Below, piece by piece: positions 1 to 6,880 of a DNA stretch of 6,982 bases (within the stretch, counting starts at the first letter, position 1; each line of letters opens with the position of its first letter). A program made the translations under genes and the position numbers. The notes beneath the pieces were generated by a model. It saw nothing but the letters and a program-made list of their open reading frames with translations. It did no database searches and was not told where the DNA came from. This DNA is from an uncultured Burkholderiaceae bacterium (GTDB lineage Bacteria; Pseudomonadota; Gammaproteobacteria; Burkholderiales; Burkholderiaceae_C): the NCBI GenBank assembly GCA_938022295.1, contig CALIDR010000266.1:1-6982 (forward strand), in the 5' to 3' direction.

Positions 1-1
1 C

Positions 2-265
2 AAGGGCGTGGCCGGCGCCGTGCTGTGGAAGCTGCTGCGCGACCACGCCGCGAGCGGCCGCACCGAGTTCACGAACCGCGAGCTGCGCCTGGCGGCTGCC
101 GAGATCGGGTTGCCCGACGTCGGCGACAACCTCGAGGCGAGGCTCGTGCTGCTGACACGCCGCCTCGTCGACCGCCAGGCGAGCGTGCGCCTCGAGAAGA
201 CGGGGCGCGGGCGGTTCCGGCTACTCGTCGCGCGCCCGCTGCAGCTCGCCGACGTGCCCCACTGA
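2..265 (+). CDS. C-terminal part of a probable GAF-domain or regulatory protein (5' end outside window)
   Basis: The reading frame is open from the first bases and stops at TGA 263-265, so only the last 87 or so codons are visible; the GTG at 8 is probably internal, because the frame is already open upstream of it. The segment is a compact helical, charged domain containing LWKLLRDHAASGRTEFTNRE, then DNLEARLVLLTRRL and a final KTGRGRFRL strand-like stretch, a helix-helix-hairpin layout resembling a small winged helix. From memory this tail resembles the C-terminus of GAF-domain proteins common in Burkholderiales, but the GAF domain itself would lie outside the window, so the family name is tentative. 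The gene converges with the hemerythrin-like gene; the two stops are 40 nt apart around a GC hairpin. Confidence 0.6.
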   Translation, partial: KGVAGAVLWKLLRDHAASGRTEFTNRELRLAAAEIGLPDVGDNLEARLVLLTRRLVDRQASVRLEKTGRGRFRLLVARPLQLADVPH

Positions 266-271
266 CCCGCA

Positions 272-292
272 CGCGCCGCCATCGGCGGCGCG
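272..292. terminator. GC-rich hairpin between convergent genes
   Basis: A perfect 9-bp inverted repeat (CGCGCCGCC / GGCGGCGCG) with a 3-nt ATC loop sits between the stop at 263-265 and the opposing stop at 306-308. The position suits a bidirectional terminator. No T-run follows on either strand, so intrinsic termination is not assured; it could act with Rho or only protect 3' ends. Confidence 0.4.
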
Positions 293-305
293 CGGGGAGC
301 GGTCT

Positions 306-1013
306 TCAGGCCGTCATCAGGCCCGGCGCGACCGGCAGGCCGAGGGCGCGCACGAGCCGTGCGTGGTCCGCTGCCGACAGCCGGCGGCGGCATGCCCTGG
401 CGCATCTCGGCGAGCATCGCGACGCGCTCGGGTGGCGTGAGCGCCGGCACGAACCAGTGCAGCGCCTGCGTCATCACCACGGGCGGGATCGACGCCACGA
501 TCGCCTGCTCGATCGCCGTCAGCTCGGCATCGTCGTAGGCCGCCCACAGCACCGGGTTGTGCACCGTCTCCTCGACGTGCATGTGGTGGAAGTTGTCGGC
601 GACGAACAGCGCGAGCGAGCGGTACAGGCGTTCGAGCGCCGGGGCGCGCGCGCCGTCGGCGGCGTGGCCGACGCAGGCGGCGAGGTCGCGCAGGTCGGCG
701 ATCGCCCCGGCGTGGTGCACGTGCTCGGCGGCGATGCGCGCCGCGGTGCCGGGGCGCGCGCGCTCGAGCGCCGGGTGCACGAAGGCGTTCTCGTCGGTCA
801 GGTGCACCTCGCACAGCGCGAGCAGCCGCTCGAGCTGGCCGAGCGCGGCGGCGACGTCGGCGGCGTCGCCCGGGTCGGTGCGGCCCACGCGCGTCAGCGT
901 GTCGGTCATGCACAGGCGCAGCGCCTTGTGGATGCCGGTGTAGAGGTCGCGCCGGCACGACGGCGCGGCAGCGGCGGCAGGGTGGTTCGGGCAGTGGCAT
1001 GCGTGGCGTCCAT
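306..1013 (-). pseudogene. Hemerythrin-like (HHE cation-binding) protein, reading frame broken twice
   Basis: On the minus strand, residues typical of a hemerythrin-like four-helix bundle are read from about 960 down to about 382: DLYTGIHKALR, CEVHLTDENAFVHPALE, AEHVHHAGAI and NFHHMHVEETVHN supply the His/Glu ligands of a di-iron or oxygen/NO-binding site. This frame has no good start and no stop before the window edge. A good start, ATG 1011-1013 with GAGGAAG 3 nt upstream, lies in another frame and reads MDATHATARTTLPPLP before hitting a stop at 906-908. At the 3' end, that same frame resumes with LSAADHARLVRALGLPVAPG and stops at 306-308. One missing base near 955-968 and one extra base (or a small out-of-frame deletion) near 378-390 would restore a protein of about 235 residues. 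The domain assignment is firm; whether the breaks are real mutations or sequence errors is undecided. Confidence 0.7.
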
Positions 1014-1163
1014 CGGCTTCCTCGGTGTGGTCGTCGGGCCGTCGCCGAGTCGTTCGGCGGCGTGACGTCACTGTAGGAACCGGCCCCCGGGCGCGCTCGC
1101 AAGACTTCGCTCAGCGCTTCGTAAGAATTCCTTCACCCCGGCCCGGCCGGCGCGAGGCGGGGC
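1014..1163. promoter_or_regulatory. Divergent intergenic region with a 10-bp palindrome
   Basis: These 150 bp separate the starts of the hemerythrin-like gene (minus) and the methyltransferase gene (plus), so both promoters should lie here. GTGACGTCAC at 1062-1071 is a perfect palindrome, about 50 bp upstream of the hemerythrin ATG, and could be an operator half-site pair. The least GC-rich spot is GTAAGAATTC at 1121-1130, with TAAGAA a weak candidate -10 for the plus strand. I see no convincing -35/-10 pair on either strand. Confidence 0.3.
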
Positions 1164-1839
1164 ATGACAAGCTTCGGCGACGGACTGGCGCGACGGACCC
1201 GCGCAACGACGATGACGCCCGACGACCTGCCGTTCAGCGCCGCCGCCGAGCGCAACCGCGCGCCGATCCTCGACGCGCTGCAGCGCCTGCTGCCGCCGGC
1301 GGCGCGCGTGATGGAGGTGGCCAGCGGCACCGGCCAGCACGCGCGGCACTTCGCCGCCGCGATGCCGCACTGGACCTGGCAGCCCACCGACGCCGAGCCG
1401 CGCCTGCTGCCGGTGATCGACGCCCGCTGCCGGGGCCTGCCCAACGTGCGCCCGGCGCAGCGGCTGGACGTGCTCGACGCCGCGTGGCCGCCCGCGGTGG
1501 CCGACGGCGCCCCTTACGACGCCGTCGTCGCGGTCAACCTGCTGCACGTCAGCCCGTGGGCCGCCTGCGCGGCGCTGATGCGCGGCGCGGCGGCGCTGCT
1601 GCGCCCCGGCGGCCGGCTGCTGCTGTATGGCCCGATCCGCCTCGACGGCGTGCCGACGGCGCCGAGCAACGAAGCGTTCGACGCCGACCTGCGCTCGCGC
1701 GACCCGCGCTGGGGCCTGCGGCGGCTGTCCGCGGTGCGCGCCGAAGCCGAGGCCTGCGGCCTGGCGTGGCAGTGCACGCTGGCGCTGCCGGCGAACAACC
1801 ACCTCGTCGGCTTCGGGAAGGCGCCCCCCCGCGCCCTGA
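1164..1839 (+). CDS. DUF938 family class I SAM-dependent methyltransferase (frame broken at C7 tract near the 3' end)
   Basis: The product is a Rossmann-fold methyltransferase of the DUF938 family; its substrate is unknown. Family hallmarks are the N-terminal AAERNRAPIL, the SAM-binding loop EVASGTGQH (motif I), YDAVVAVNLLHVSPW (motif IV region), LLRPGGRLLLYGP, and TAPSNEAFDADLRSRDPRWG, which is very characteristic of the family. The domain ends normally at LPANNHLVGFGKAP. The frame then runs through seven C (1824-1830) without stopping; with six C it would read KAPPAP and stop at TGA 1837-1839, the end given here. Start: ATG 1164 has GAGG 5 nt upstream and is chosen on that basis. ATG 1212 has no Shine-Dalgarno but gives MTPDDLPFSAAAERNR, closer to the usual family length, and remains possible. 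It converges with the CWC gene, 24 nt away. Confidence 0.8.
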
Positions 1840-1863
1840 TGGCGGCGCGCGCCGAGCGGGCGT

Positions 1864-2082
1864 TCACGCCGCGGCAGCGGGCGGGCCGACGTCGGCGCCG
1901 GCGGCGATCGCGTGCAGGCAGCGCAGGCACAGGCAGCCCGTGTAGCGCGCGCGCAGCGCGGCGAGCGTGGCCGCGTCGAGCCGCACCGCGGTGCACGGGC
2001 ACGGCGCCGCGCCGGCGGCGCCGCAGGCGAACGCGGCGCCGCAGCGCGGGCAGCGCTCGGGTGCCGGGGCTGCGCCGGTCAT
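1864..2082 (-). CDS. Small cysteine-rich CWC family protein, 72 residues
   Basis: This last gene of the minus-strand operon encodes a 72-residue soluble protein with paired cysteines: CPRCGAAFACG near residues 11-21, CPC around 28-30, and CLCLRCL around 50-56 after a short predicted helix (LDAATLAALRARY). The arrangement CPxCG...CxC...CLCxxCL matches the cysteine-rich CWC family, a presumed metal-binding (zinc-ribbon-like) domain of unknown function; the name-giving Trp is replaced by Pro here. Its ATG (2080-2082) overlaps the matB stop in an ATGA, so it is probably translationally coupled to matB. It ends in an Ala/Pro-rich tail. No function in malonate metabolism is known; such proteins are common passengers in betaproteobacterial operons. 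Confidence 0.8.
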   Translation of the reverse strand: MTGAAPAPERCPRCGAAFACGAAGAAPCPCTAVRLDAATLAALRARYTGCLCLRCLHAIAAGADVGPPAAAA

Positions 2083-3614
2083 GCGCCGAACAGCGCGCGG
2101 TGCTCGTCGCGCAGCAGGTTCTTCTGCACCTTGCCCATCTGGTTGCGCGGCAGCTCGGGCACGACGACGACGCGCTTGGGCACCTTGTAGTTCGCGATCT
2201 TCGTCTTCAGCGCGGCGACGATCGCCTCGCCGTCGACCTGCGCGCCCAGCCGCGGCACGACGACGGCGACCACGCCCTCGCCGAAGTCGGGGTGCGGCAC
2301 GCCGATCACCGCGCTCTCGGCCACCCCGGGCAGCTCGTTGATCAGCGCCTCGACCTCGGCCGGGTAGACGTTGTAGCCGCCGGTGATCACGAGGTCCTTG
2401 CTGCGGCCGACGAGCGTCAGGTAGCCGTCGGCGTCGAGCCGGCCGACGTCGCCGGTCTTGAACCACAGGTCGTCGGTGAAGTCGTCGGCCGTCTTCTCGG
2501 GCATGCGCCAGTAGCCCTTGAACACGTTCGGGCCCTTGACCTGGATGTGGCCGACCTCGCCGGTGGGCACCGGCTGGCCCTTGTCGTCGCGGATGCGCAG
2601 CTGCACCCCCGGCAGCGGCACGCCCACCGTGCCGCCGCGGCGCGCCGACTCGGGGCGGTAGGGGTTGGAGGTGAGCATCACCGTCTCGCTCATGCCGTAG
2701 CGCTCGAGGATCGTGTGGCCGGTGCGCTCGCGCCAGGCCTCGAACGTCTCGATCAGCAGCGGCGCCGAGCCGCTGACGAACAGCCGCATGTGCGCGCACT
2801 GCGCGCGGGTGAGCGCGGGTTCGCCGAGCATGCGCACGTACAGCGTCGGCACGCCCATGAAGACGGTCGCCTCGGGGAAGCGGGCGATCACGGCGGCGGG
2901 GTCGAAGCGCGCGAACCAGATCGTGCGGCTGCCGTTGAGCAGTGCGCCGTGCAGGGCGACGAACAGGCCGTGGACGTGGAAGATCGGCAGCGCGTGGATC
3001 AGCACGTCGCCCGGCTCCCAGCCCCAGAAGTCCTTCAGCACGCGGGCGTTGCTGCGCAGGTTCTCGTGGGTCAGCATCGCGCCCTTGCTGCGCCCGGTGG
3101 TGCCGCTGGTGTAGACGATCACGGCCAGGTCGTCGGGCTGCACCGGCGCCGGCTCGTGGGTGTCGGCATGCCACGCGGCGCGCTCGAGCAGGCTGCCGCT
3201 GCGGTCGTCGAGCGTGAAGACGTGCTGCACGCCGGCCTTGAACGCGAGCGGCGCGACCCACCCGAAGTTGCGCCGCGCACAGACGACGACCACCGGCTCG
3301 GCGTTGGCGACGAAGTACTCGATCTCGCCGGCCTGGTAGGCGGTGTTCAGCGGCAGGTAGACGTGGCCCGCGCGCAGCACCGCCAGGTACAGCATCGCCG
3401 CCTCGACGCTCTTGTCGACCTGCGCCGCGATGCGGCTGCCCGGCGGCAGCTCGAGCGAGGCGAGCAGGTTGGCGAGCATCGCGGTGGCGCGGTCGACGTC
3501 GCGCCAGGTGTAGTGCAGCGGCAGCGGCGTGTCGGCGGTCTCGAAGGCGACCGTGTCGAGGTCGGCCGGGAACGCCGCGCGCAGCGTCGCGTAGAGGTTG
3601 TCGTCGTGCTTCAT
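2079..3614 (-). CDS. matB: Malonyl-CoA synthetase (MatB-type acyl-CoA ligase)
   Basis: This cytoplasmic ANL-superfamily ligase converts malonate (often also methylmalonate), ATP and CoA to malonyl-CoA, AMP and PPi. The 511-residue length is normal for MatB. Motifs run in order: VDKSVEA...LPLNTAY (67-92), the P-loop YTSGTTGRSKG (168-178), LPIFHVHGLF (209-218), VPTLYVRML (255-263) whose Arg261 aligns with the arginine that MatB enzymes use to hold the malonyl carboxylate, ERYGMSET (304-311), GPNVFKGYWRMPEKT (361-375, near-identical to Rhizobium MatB as I recall it), TGDVG (387-391), the hinge GRSKDLVITGGYN (403-415), and the C-terminal catalytic Lys495 in NQMGKVQK. The start at ATG 3614 lies 9 nt after the crotonase stop and lacks a strong Shine-Dalgarno, suggesting coupling. 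The malonyl-CoA decarboxylase in the same operon supports malonate as substrate. Confidence 0.93.
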   Translation of the reverse strand: MKHDDNLYATLRAAFPADLDTVAFETADTPLPLHYTWRDVDRATAMLANLLASLELPPGSRIAAQVDKSVEAAMLYLAVLRAGHVYLPLNTAYQAGEIEYFVANAEPVVVVCARRNFGWVAPLAFKAGVQHVFTLDDRSGSLLERAAWHADTHEPAPVQPDDLAVIVYTSGTTGRSKGAMLTHENLRSNARVLKDFWGWEPGDVLIHALPIFHVHGLFVALHGALLNGSRTIWFARFDPAAVIARFPEATVFMGVPTLYVRMLGEPALTRAQCAHMRLFVSGSAPLLIETFEAWRERTGHTILERYGMSETVMLTSNPYRPESARRGGTVGVPLPGVQLRIRDDKGQPVPTGEVGHIQVKGPNVFKGYWRMPEKTADDFTDDLWFKTGDVGRLDADGYLTLVGRSKDLVITGGYNVYPAEVEALINELPGVAESAVIGVPHPDFGEGVVAVVVPRLGAQVDGEAIVAALKTKIANYKVPKRVVVVPELPRNQMGKVQKNLLRDEHRALFGA

Positions 3615-3623
3615 CGATGGCGA

Positions 3624-4406
3624 TCAGAATTCGGGGTCGCGCTTCTCGAGGAACGCCGCCAGCCCCTCGCGGTGCTCGCGGCTGTCGGCGAAGGCGAAGA
3701 AGCGGTCGCGCAGCTCGGCGTTGGTGCCGCCTTGCCCGACCTGGCGCAGCACCTGTTTGTTCAGGCGCAGCGCCTGCGGCGACAGCTGCGCGACGTGGGC
3801 GGCCAGCCGCTCGGCCTCGGCAGCCACCGCGTCGTCGTCGACGACGTGCTGCACGAGCGAGCGCCGGCGCGCCTCGTCGGCATCGAGCAGGCGCGCTTCG
3901 AGCAGCAACTCGCGCACCAGCGGCAGGCCGAGCCGCTCGGCGAGGATCTCGACTTCGCGCGGCGCGACCGGAAAGCCGAGTCGCGCCACCGGGATGCCGA
4001 AGCGCGCGCCGCGGCCGGCCACGCGCAGGTCGCAACAGGCCGCGATCTCGAGCCCGCCGCCCACGCAGGCGCCCTCGATGCGCGCGACCAGCGGCACGTC
4101 GGTGTCGAGCATCGCGCGCAGCGCCGGCGCGACCAGCGCGTCGTGGTAGCTGCGCAGCGTCTCCTCGGCGAAGCGGAAGCGCGGAAACTCCTCGATGTCG
4201 GCGCCGGCGACGAAAGAGCCTTTGGCGCCGTGCACGATCACGACGCGCGGCAGCGCCGCGGCGTCGTCGCCGCGCAGGGCGTCGAAGACGTCGCGCAGCG
4301 CGCCCCACATCGCGACCGACATCGCGTTGAGCTTGCCGGGGTGGGCGATCTCGACGCGCGCGACGCCGCGCGCATCGGGGCCGTGGTAGCGGACGTGGCC
4401 GGTCAT
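3624..4406 (-). CDS. Crotonase-fold (enoyl-CoA hydratase/isomerase family) protein with altered active site
   Basis: This 260-residue cytoplasmic protein has the full crotonase fold: PGKLNAMS (23-30), the oxyanion-hole segment SFVAGADIEEF (64-74), EGACVGGGLEIAACCDLRVA (111-130), FGIPVARLGFPVA (136-148), and the usual end EGLAAFLEKRDPEF (247-260). Glu120 aligns with the first catalytic Glu of enoyl-CoA hydratase (rat Glu144). The second (Glu164, in FGQPEILLG) is Val140 here, so canonical hydration is doubtful. It also lacks the His and Tyr of E. coli methylmalonyl-CoA decarboxylase (HDIHEL is ADIEEF; GVPYN is GFPVA), so that role is not supported either. Start ATG 4406 lies 13 nt after the receptor stop; upstream GGCGGGCG is a weak ribosome site. 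The operon suggests a CoA-thioester substrate linked to malonate or an analogue; the actual reaction is unknown. Confidence 0.88.
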   Translation of the reverse strand: MTGHVRYHGPDARGVARVEIAHPGKLNAMSVAMWGALRDVFDALRGDDAAALPRVVIVHGAKGSFVAGADIEEFPRFRFAEETLRSYHDALVAPALRAMLDTDVPLVARIEGACVGGGLEIAACCDLRVAGRGARFGIPVARLGFPVAPREVEILAERLGLPLVRELLLEARLLDADEARRRSLVQHVVDDDAVAAEAERLAAHVAQLSPQALRLNKQVLRQVGQGGTNAELRDRFFAFADSREHREGLAAFLEKRDPEF

Positions 4407-4419
4407 CGCGCCCGCCGCG

Positions 4420-5406
4420 TCAGTCGAGCTTGGCGCCCGAGGCCTTGACGACCTCGGCCCAGCGCCGGACCTCGTTCGACACGAAGGTGCCGAAGGCGTC
4501 GCCCCAGAGGTTCGGCGTCTCGGTGCCGAGATGCGTCCACTGCGCCTTCAGCTCGTCGGACTCGAGCGCCTTGCGCATCTCGGCGTGCATGCGGTCGATC
4601 GCCTCCTTCGGCGTGCCGCGGGGCGCCCAGATGCCGTACCAGGTCGAGACCTTGTAGTCGGGCACGCCGCCTTCGGCGGCGGTGGGCACGTCGGTGAAGC
4701 CGGGGGCGCGCTTGTCGGCGGCCACCGCGATCGCCTTGATGCGCCCACCCTTGATGTGCGCCGACGACGACCCGAGGCCGTCGAACATCAGGTCGACCTG
4801 ACCGGCGATCAGGTCCTGCAGCGCGGGCCCCGCGCCGCGGTACGGGATGTGGGTGATGAACGTCTTGGTCTGCAGCTTGAACAGCTCGCCGGCCAGGTGG
4901 TGCGAGGTACCGTTGCCCGCCGAGCCGTAGTTCAGCCGCCCCGGGTTGCGGCGCAGCGTCTCGAGCAGCTCGGGCAGCGTGTTGGCGGCGACCTTCTGCG
5001 GGTTGACGACGATCACCTGCGGCACGCTCGCCACCAGGCCGATCGGCACGAAGTCCTTCTCGATGTCGTAGTCCAGCCGCGGATACATGCTCGGCGCGAT
5101 GGCGTGGTGCACCGCGCCCATGAAGAACGTGTAGCCGTCGGGCGCGGCGCGCGCGGCGATCGAGGCACCCACGGTGCCGCCGGCGCCGCCCTTGTTGTCG
5201 ATCACGAACTGGCGGCCGGTGTTCTTCGTCATCGCCGCGAACAGCGGGCGCGCGAAGGCGTCGGTGCCGCCGCCGGCCGGGAACGGCACGACGATCGTGA
5301 CCGGCTTGGTCGGCCAGCCCTGCGCGAAGGCGCCGGGCGCGGCGGCGACGGCGGCGAGCGCCGCGGCGGCGAGCAGACGGCGGCGGGCGGGGCGGTGCGG
5401 TTCCAT
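4420..5406 (-). CDS. Tripartite tricarboxylate transporter receptor (Bug family periplasmic binding protein)
   Basis: This 328-residue secreted solute-binding protein has an N-terminal signal peptide: charged MEPHRPARRRLL, an Ala-rich hydrophobic core, and likely cleavage after AFA before QGWPTKPV. The mature part opens with the Bug signature WPTKPVTIVVPFPAGGGTD, followed by DNKGGAGGTVGAS...PDGYTF (the ligand-pocket loops), LNYGSAGNGTSHHLAGELF, HIPYRGAGPALQDLIAGQVD and a C-terminal LLD-like helix region; the length is standard. Bug receptors bind small carboxylates and deliver them to TctA/TctB membrane subunits, which are not encoded in this window. Its place between malonyl-CoA decarboxylase and the ligase genes suggests malonate or a related dicarboxylate as ligand (inference). 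The start at ATG 5406 has a strong AGGAGA 4 nt upstream, inside the 37-nt gap after the decarboxylase stop. Confidence 0.92.
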   Translation of the reverse strand: MEPHRPARRRLLAAAALAAVAAAPGAFAQGWPTKPVTIVVPFPAGGGTDAFARPLFAAMTKNTGRQFVIDNKGGAGGTVGASIAARAAPDGYTFFMGAVHHAIAPSMYPRLDYDIEKDFVPIGLVASVPQVIVVNPQKVAANTLPELLETLRRNPGRLNYGSAGNGTSHHLAGELFKLQTKTFITHIPYRGAGPALQDLIAGQVDLMFDGLGSSSAHIKGGRIKAIAVAADKRAPGFTDVPTAAEGGVPDYKVSTWYGIWAPRGTPKEAIDRMHAEMRKALESDELKAQWTHLGTETPNLWGDAFGTFVSNEVRRWAEVVKASGAKLD

Positions 5407-5410
5407 GGCG

Positions 5411-5416
5411 TCTCCT
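5411..5416 (-). promoter_or_regulatory. Shine-Dalgarno of the Bug receptor gene
   Basis: On the minus strand AGGAGA lies 4 nt before ATG 5406. It is the only strong ribosome site inside the operon, consistent with independent, high-level translation of the periplasmic receptor compared with the weakly initiated or coupled genes downstream. Confidence 0.7.
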
Positions 5417-5443
5417 GGGGGCGGTCGATCGGATGGGGTTGTG

Positions 5444-6754
5444 TCAGGCCAGCGCCGCGACGGCGCTCGCCGCGGCGACGCGGCCGCGCGCGAAGGCGTC
5501 GTGACGGGCCTCGACGTGGTCGAGGTCGTAGCGATAGTTGACCATCATCGCCAGCGACTGTTTCAGCCCGCGGCGCGACAGGTCGGCCAGCGCGTTCAGC
5601 CGCTCGAGCCGCGCGCCGTTGTCGAGGTGGAAGCGCGCCACTGGGTCGCCGCGCGGCGTGGGCGTGACGTGCAGCAGGTAGACCGCGGTCAGGCGCGTCA
5701 GCGCCTGCTCCGCCTCGGCACCGAGCGCGCGCAGCGCGGGCGCGGCCTGCAGGCGCGACCAGTCGCCGTCGCAGGCGCGCAGGAGCACATCGCGCGCCGC
5801 GCGGGCGCGCGCGGCGACGGCGGCGCGCGCGCGCGGCAGCGCGCCCACGTCGTCGCCCGCGGCGAGCCAGGCCGCCAGCCCCGGGATCGGCGACAGCGTG
5901 CAGAACGTGCGCAGCTGCGGCAGCTCGCGGCGCAGCGCCTCGGCGACGCGCTTGATCAGGAAGTTGCCGAGCGAGACGCCGCGCAGGCCGGGCTCGCAGT
6001 TGCTGATCGAGTAGAACGTCGCGACCTTGAAGTGCGCCGCCTCGAGCGGCGCCGTCACCCTCTTGTCGATCAGCGGTGCGATCGCGGCCGGCATCTCGGG
6101 CAGCAGCGCGACCTCGACGAAGATCAGCGGCTCGTCGGGCAGCTGGGGGTGGAAGTAGGCGAAGCAGCGGCGATCGGGCAGCAGGCGGCGGCGCAGGTCG
6201 TCCCAGCCGTCGATCTCGTGCACCGCCTCATGCTCGATCAGGCGCTCGAGCAGGCGCGCCGGCGAATCCCAGTCGACGCGCCGCAGCTCGAGGAATCCGG
6301 GGTTGAACCAGCTCGACAGCAGGTGCAGCAGATCGGCCTCGACGGCGGCCAGCGCCGGCTCCTTCGGCAGCCGCGCCAGCAGCGCGCGGCGCATGCGCAC
6401 GATCGCCGCCGTGCCGCCGGGGGCGCGGTTCAGCCGCCGCAGCAGCTCCTGCCGCGGCGGCTCGGCGCATCGGGTGAGCCGCTGCAGGTGCGCCGGGCTG
6501 GGGTCGGCGGCGTAGTCCTGCGCCGCCGCCAGCACGGCGCGCGGGTCGGGGTTGTAGTCGCGCGCCAGGTGGGCGAAGAAGGCGGCGCGGCCGGCGTCGT
6601 CGAGCGCGGCGTAGCGCTGCACGGCGTCGCTGGCCAGCGCGACGCTGTTGCCCTCGCCGCGCTCGGACATCAGGCGGCGGCAGTCGTCGCGCAGGCGCCG
6701 CAGCGCGTGGTCGTCGCGCAGCCGGCGTGCGGCGCTCCTCAGCTCGTCGAACAT
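5444..6754 (-). CDS. matA: Malonyl-CoA decarboxylase (MCD family)
   Basis: The product decarboxylates malonyl-CoA to acetyl-CoA and CO2 in the cytoplasm, pairing with MatB. It is 436 residues from ATG 6754. The N-terminal helical domain contains RLMSERGEGNSVAL (27-40) and EPPRQELLRRLNRAPGGT (98-115). The catalytic GNAT-like domain shows LLSSWFNPGFLELRRVDW (145-162), EAVHEI (176-181), FHPQLPDEPLIFVEVAL (201-217), FYSISNCEPGLRGVSLGNFL (247-266), LSPIPG with Ser288 aligning with human MCD Ser329, and FHLDNGA with His376 aligning with human His423, so the catalytic Ser/His pair is intact. The start is chosen because conserved sequence begins soon after it; it lacks a clear Shine-Dalgarno. The frame stays open up to an ATG at 6934, but that extension is Arg/Pro-rich, looks non-coding and overlaps the divergent leader. 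A low-complexity Ala/Arg stretch (about 305-325) sits between conserved blocks. This is the first gene of the operon. Confidence 0.92.
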   Translation of the reverse strand: MFDELRSAARRLRDDHALRRLRDDCRRLMSERGEGNSVALASDAVQRYAALDDAGRAAFFAHLARDYNPDPRAVLAAAQDYAADPSPAHLQRLTRCAEPPRQELLRRLNRAPGGTAAIVRMRRALLARLPKEPALAAVEADLLHLLSSWFNPGFLELRRVDWDSPARLLERLIEHEAVHEIDGWDDLRRRLLPDRRCFAYFHPQLPDEPLIFVEVALLPEMPAAIAPLIDKRVTAPLEAAHFKVATFYSISNCEPGLRGVSLGNFLIKRVAEALRRELPQLRTFCTLSPIPGLAAWLAAGDDVGALPRARAAVAARARAARDVLLRACDGDWSRLQAAPALRALGAEAEQALTRLTAVYLLHVTPTPRGDPVARFHLDNGARLERLNALADLSRRGLKQSLAMMVNYRYDLDHVEARHDAFARGRVAAASAVAALA

Positions 6755-6880
6755 CGGGGCGGGCGGTGGGGGCCGCGTTCGGCGCGCGCGGCGGGCGAAG
6801 ACAAGGGTGGCGAAGCGGGCATTGTGTCGCCAGCGGCGCGGCGGGGCGATGTCCCAAAGTCTGTTGAACGCGTGAGCTGA

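Noticed and set aside
25..1065. A 346-codon plus-strand frame and a 261-codon minus-strand frame across the hemerythrin-like region
   Set aside because: Both are Arg-rich shadows without domains. The HHE-type metal-ligand motifs lie in a different minus-strand frame.
1864..4308. An 814-codon minus-strand frame ending in the CWC protein
   Set aside because: Apart from the last 72 codons it is an Arg/Ala-rich out-of-frame shadow of the crotonase and matB genes.
1164..4448. An uninterrupted 1094-codon plus-strand frame starting with the methyltransferase
   Set aside because: Only the first 225 or so codons carry recognisable protein. The rest is His/Arg/Val/Ala-rich antisense of matB and the crotonase, kept open by high GC after the C7 frame break. 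It is not a giant fusion protein.
5174..6880. A 568-codon plus-strand frame opposite the receptor and decarboxylase genes
   Set aside because: Its composition (Arg, Gln, Val, Ala, His) is typical of antisense shadows in high-GC DNA, and the opposite strand has clearly conserved enzymes.
6755..6880. Promoter or MatR-type operator for the malonate operon
   Set aside because: No convincing -35/-10 pair, sigma-54 site or TTGTAT-type palindrome could be found by eye on the minus strand.
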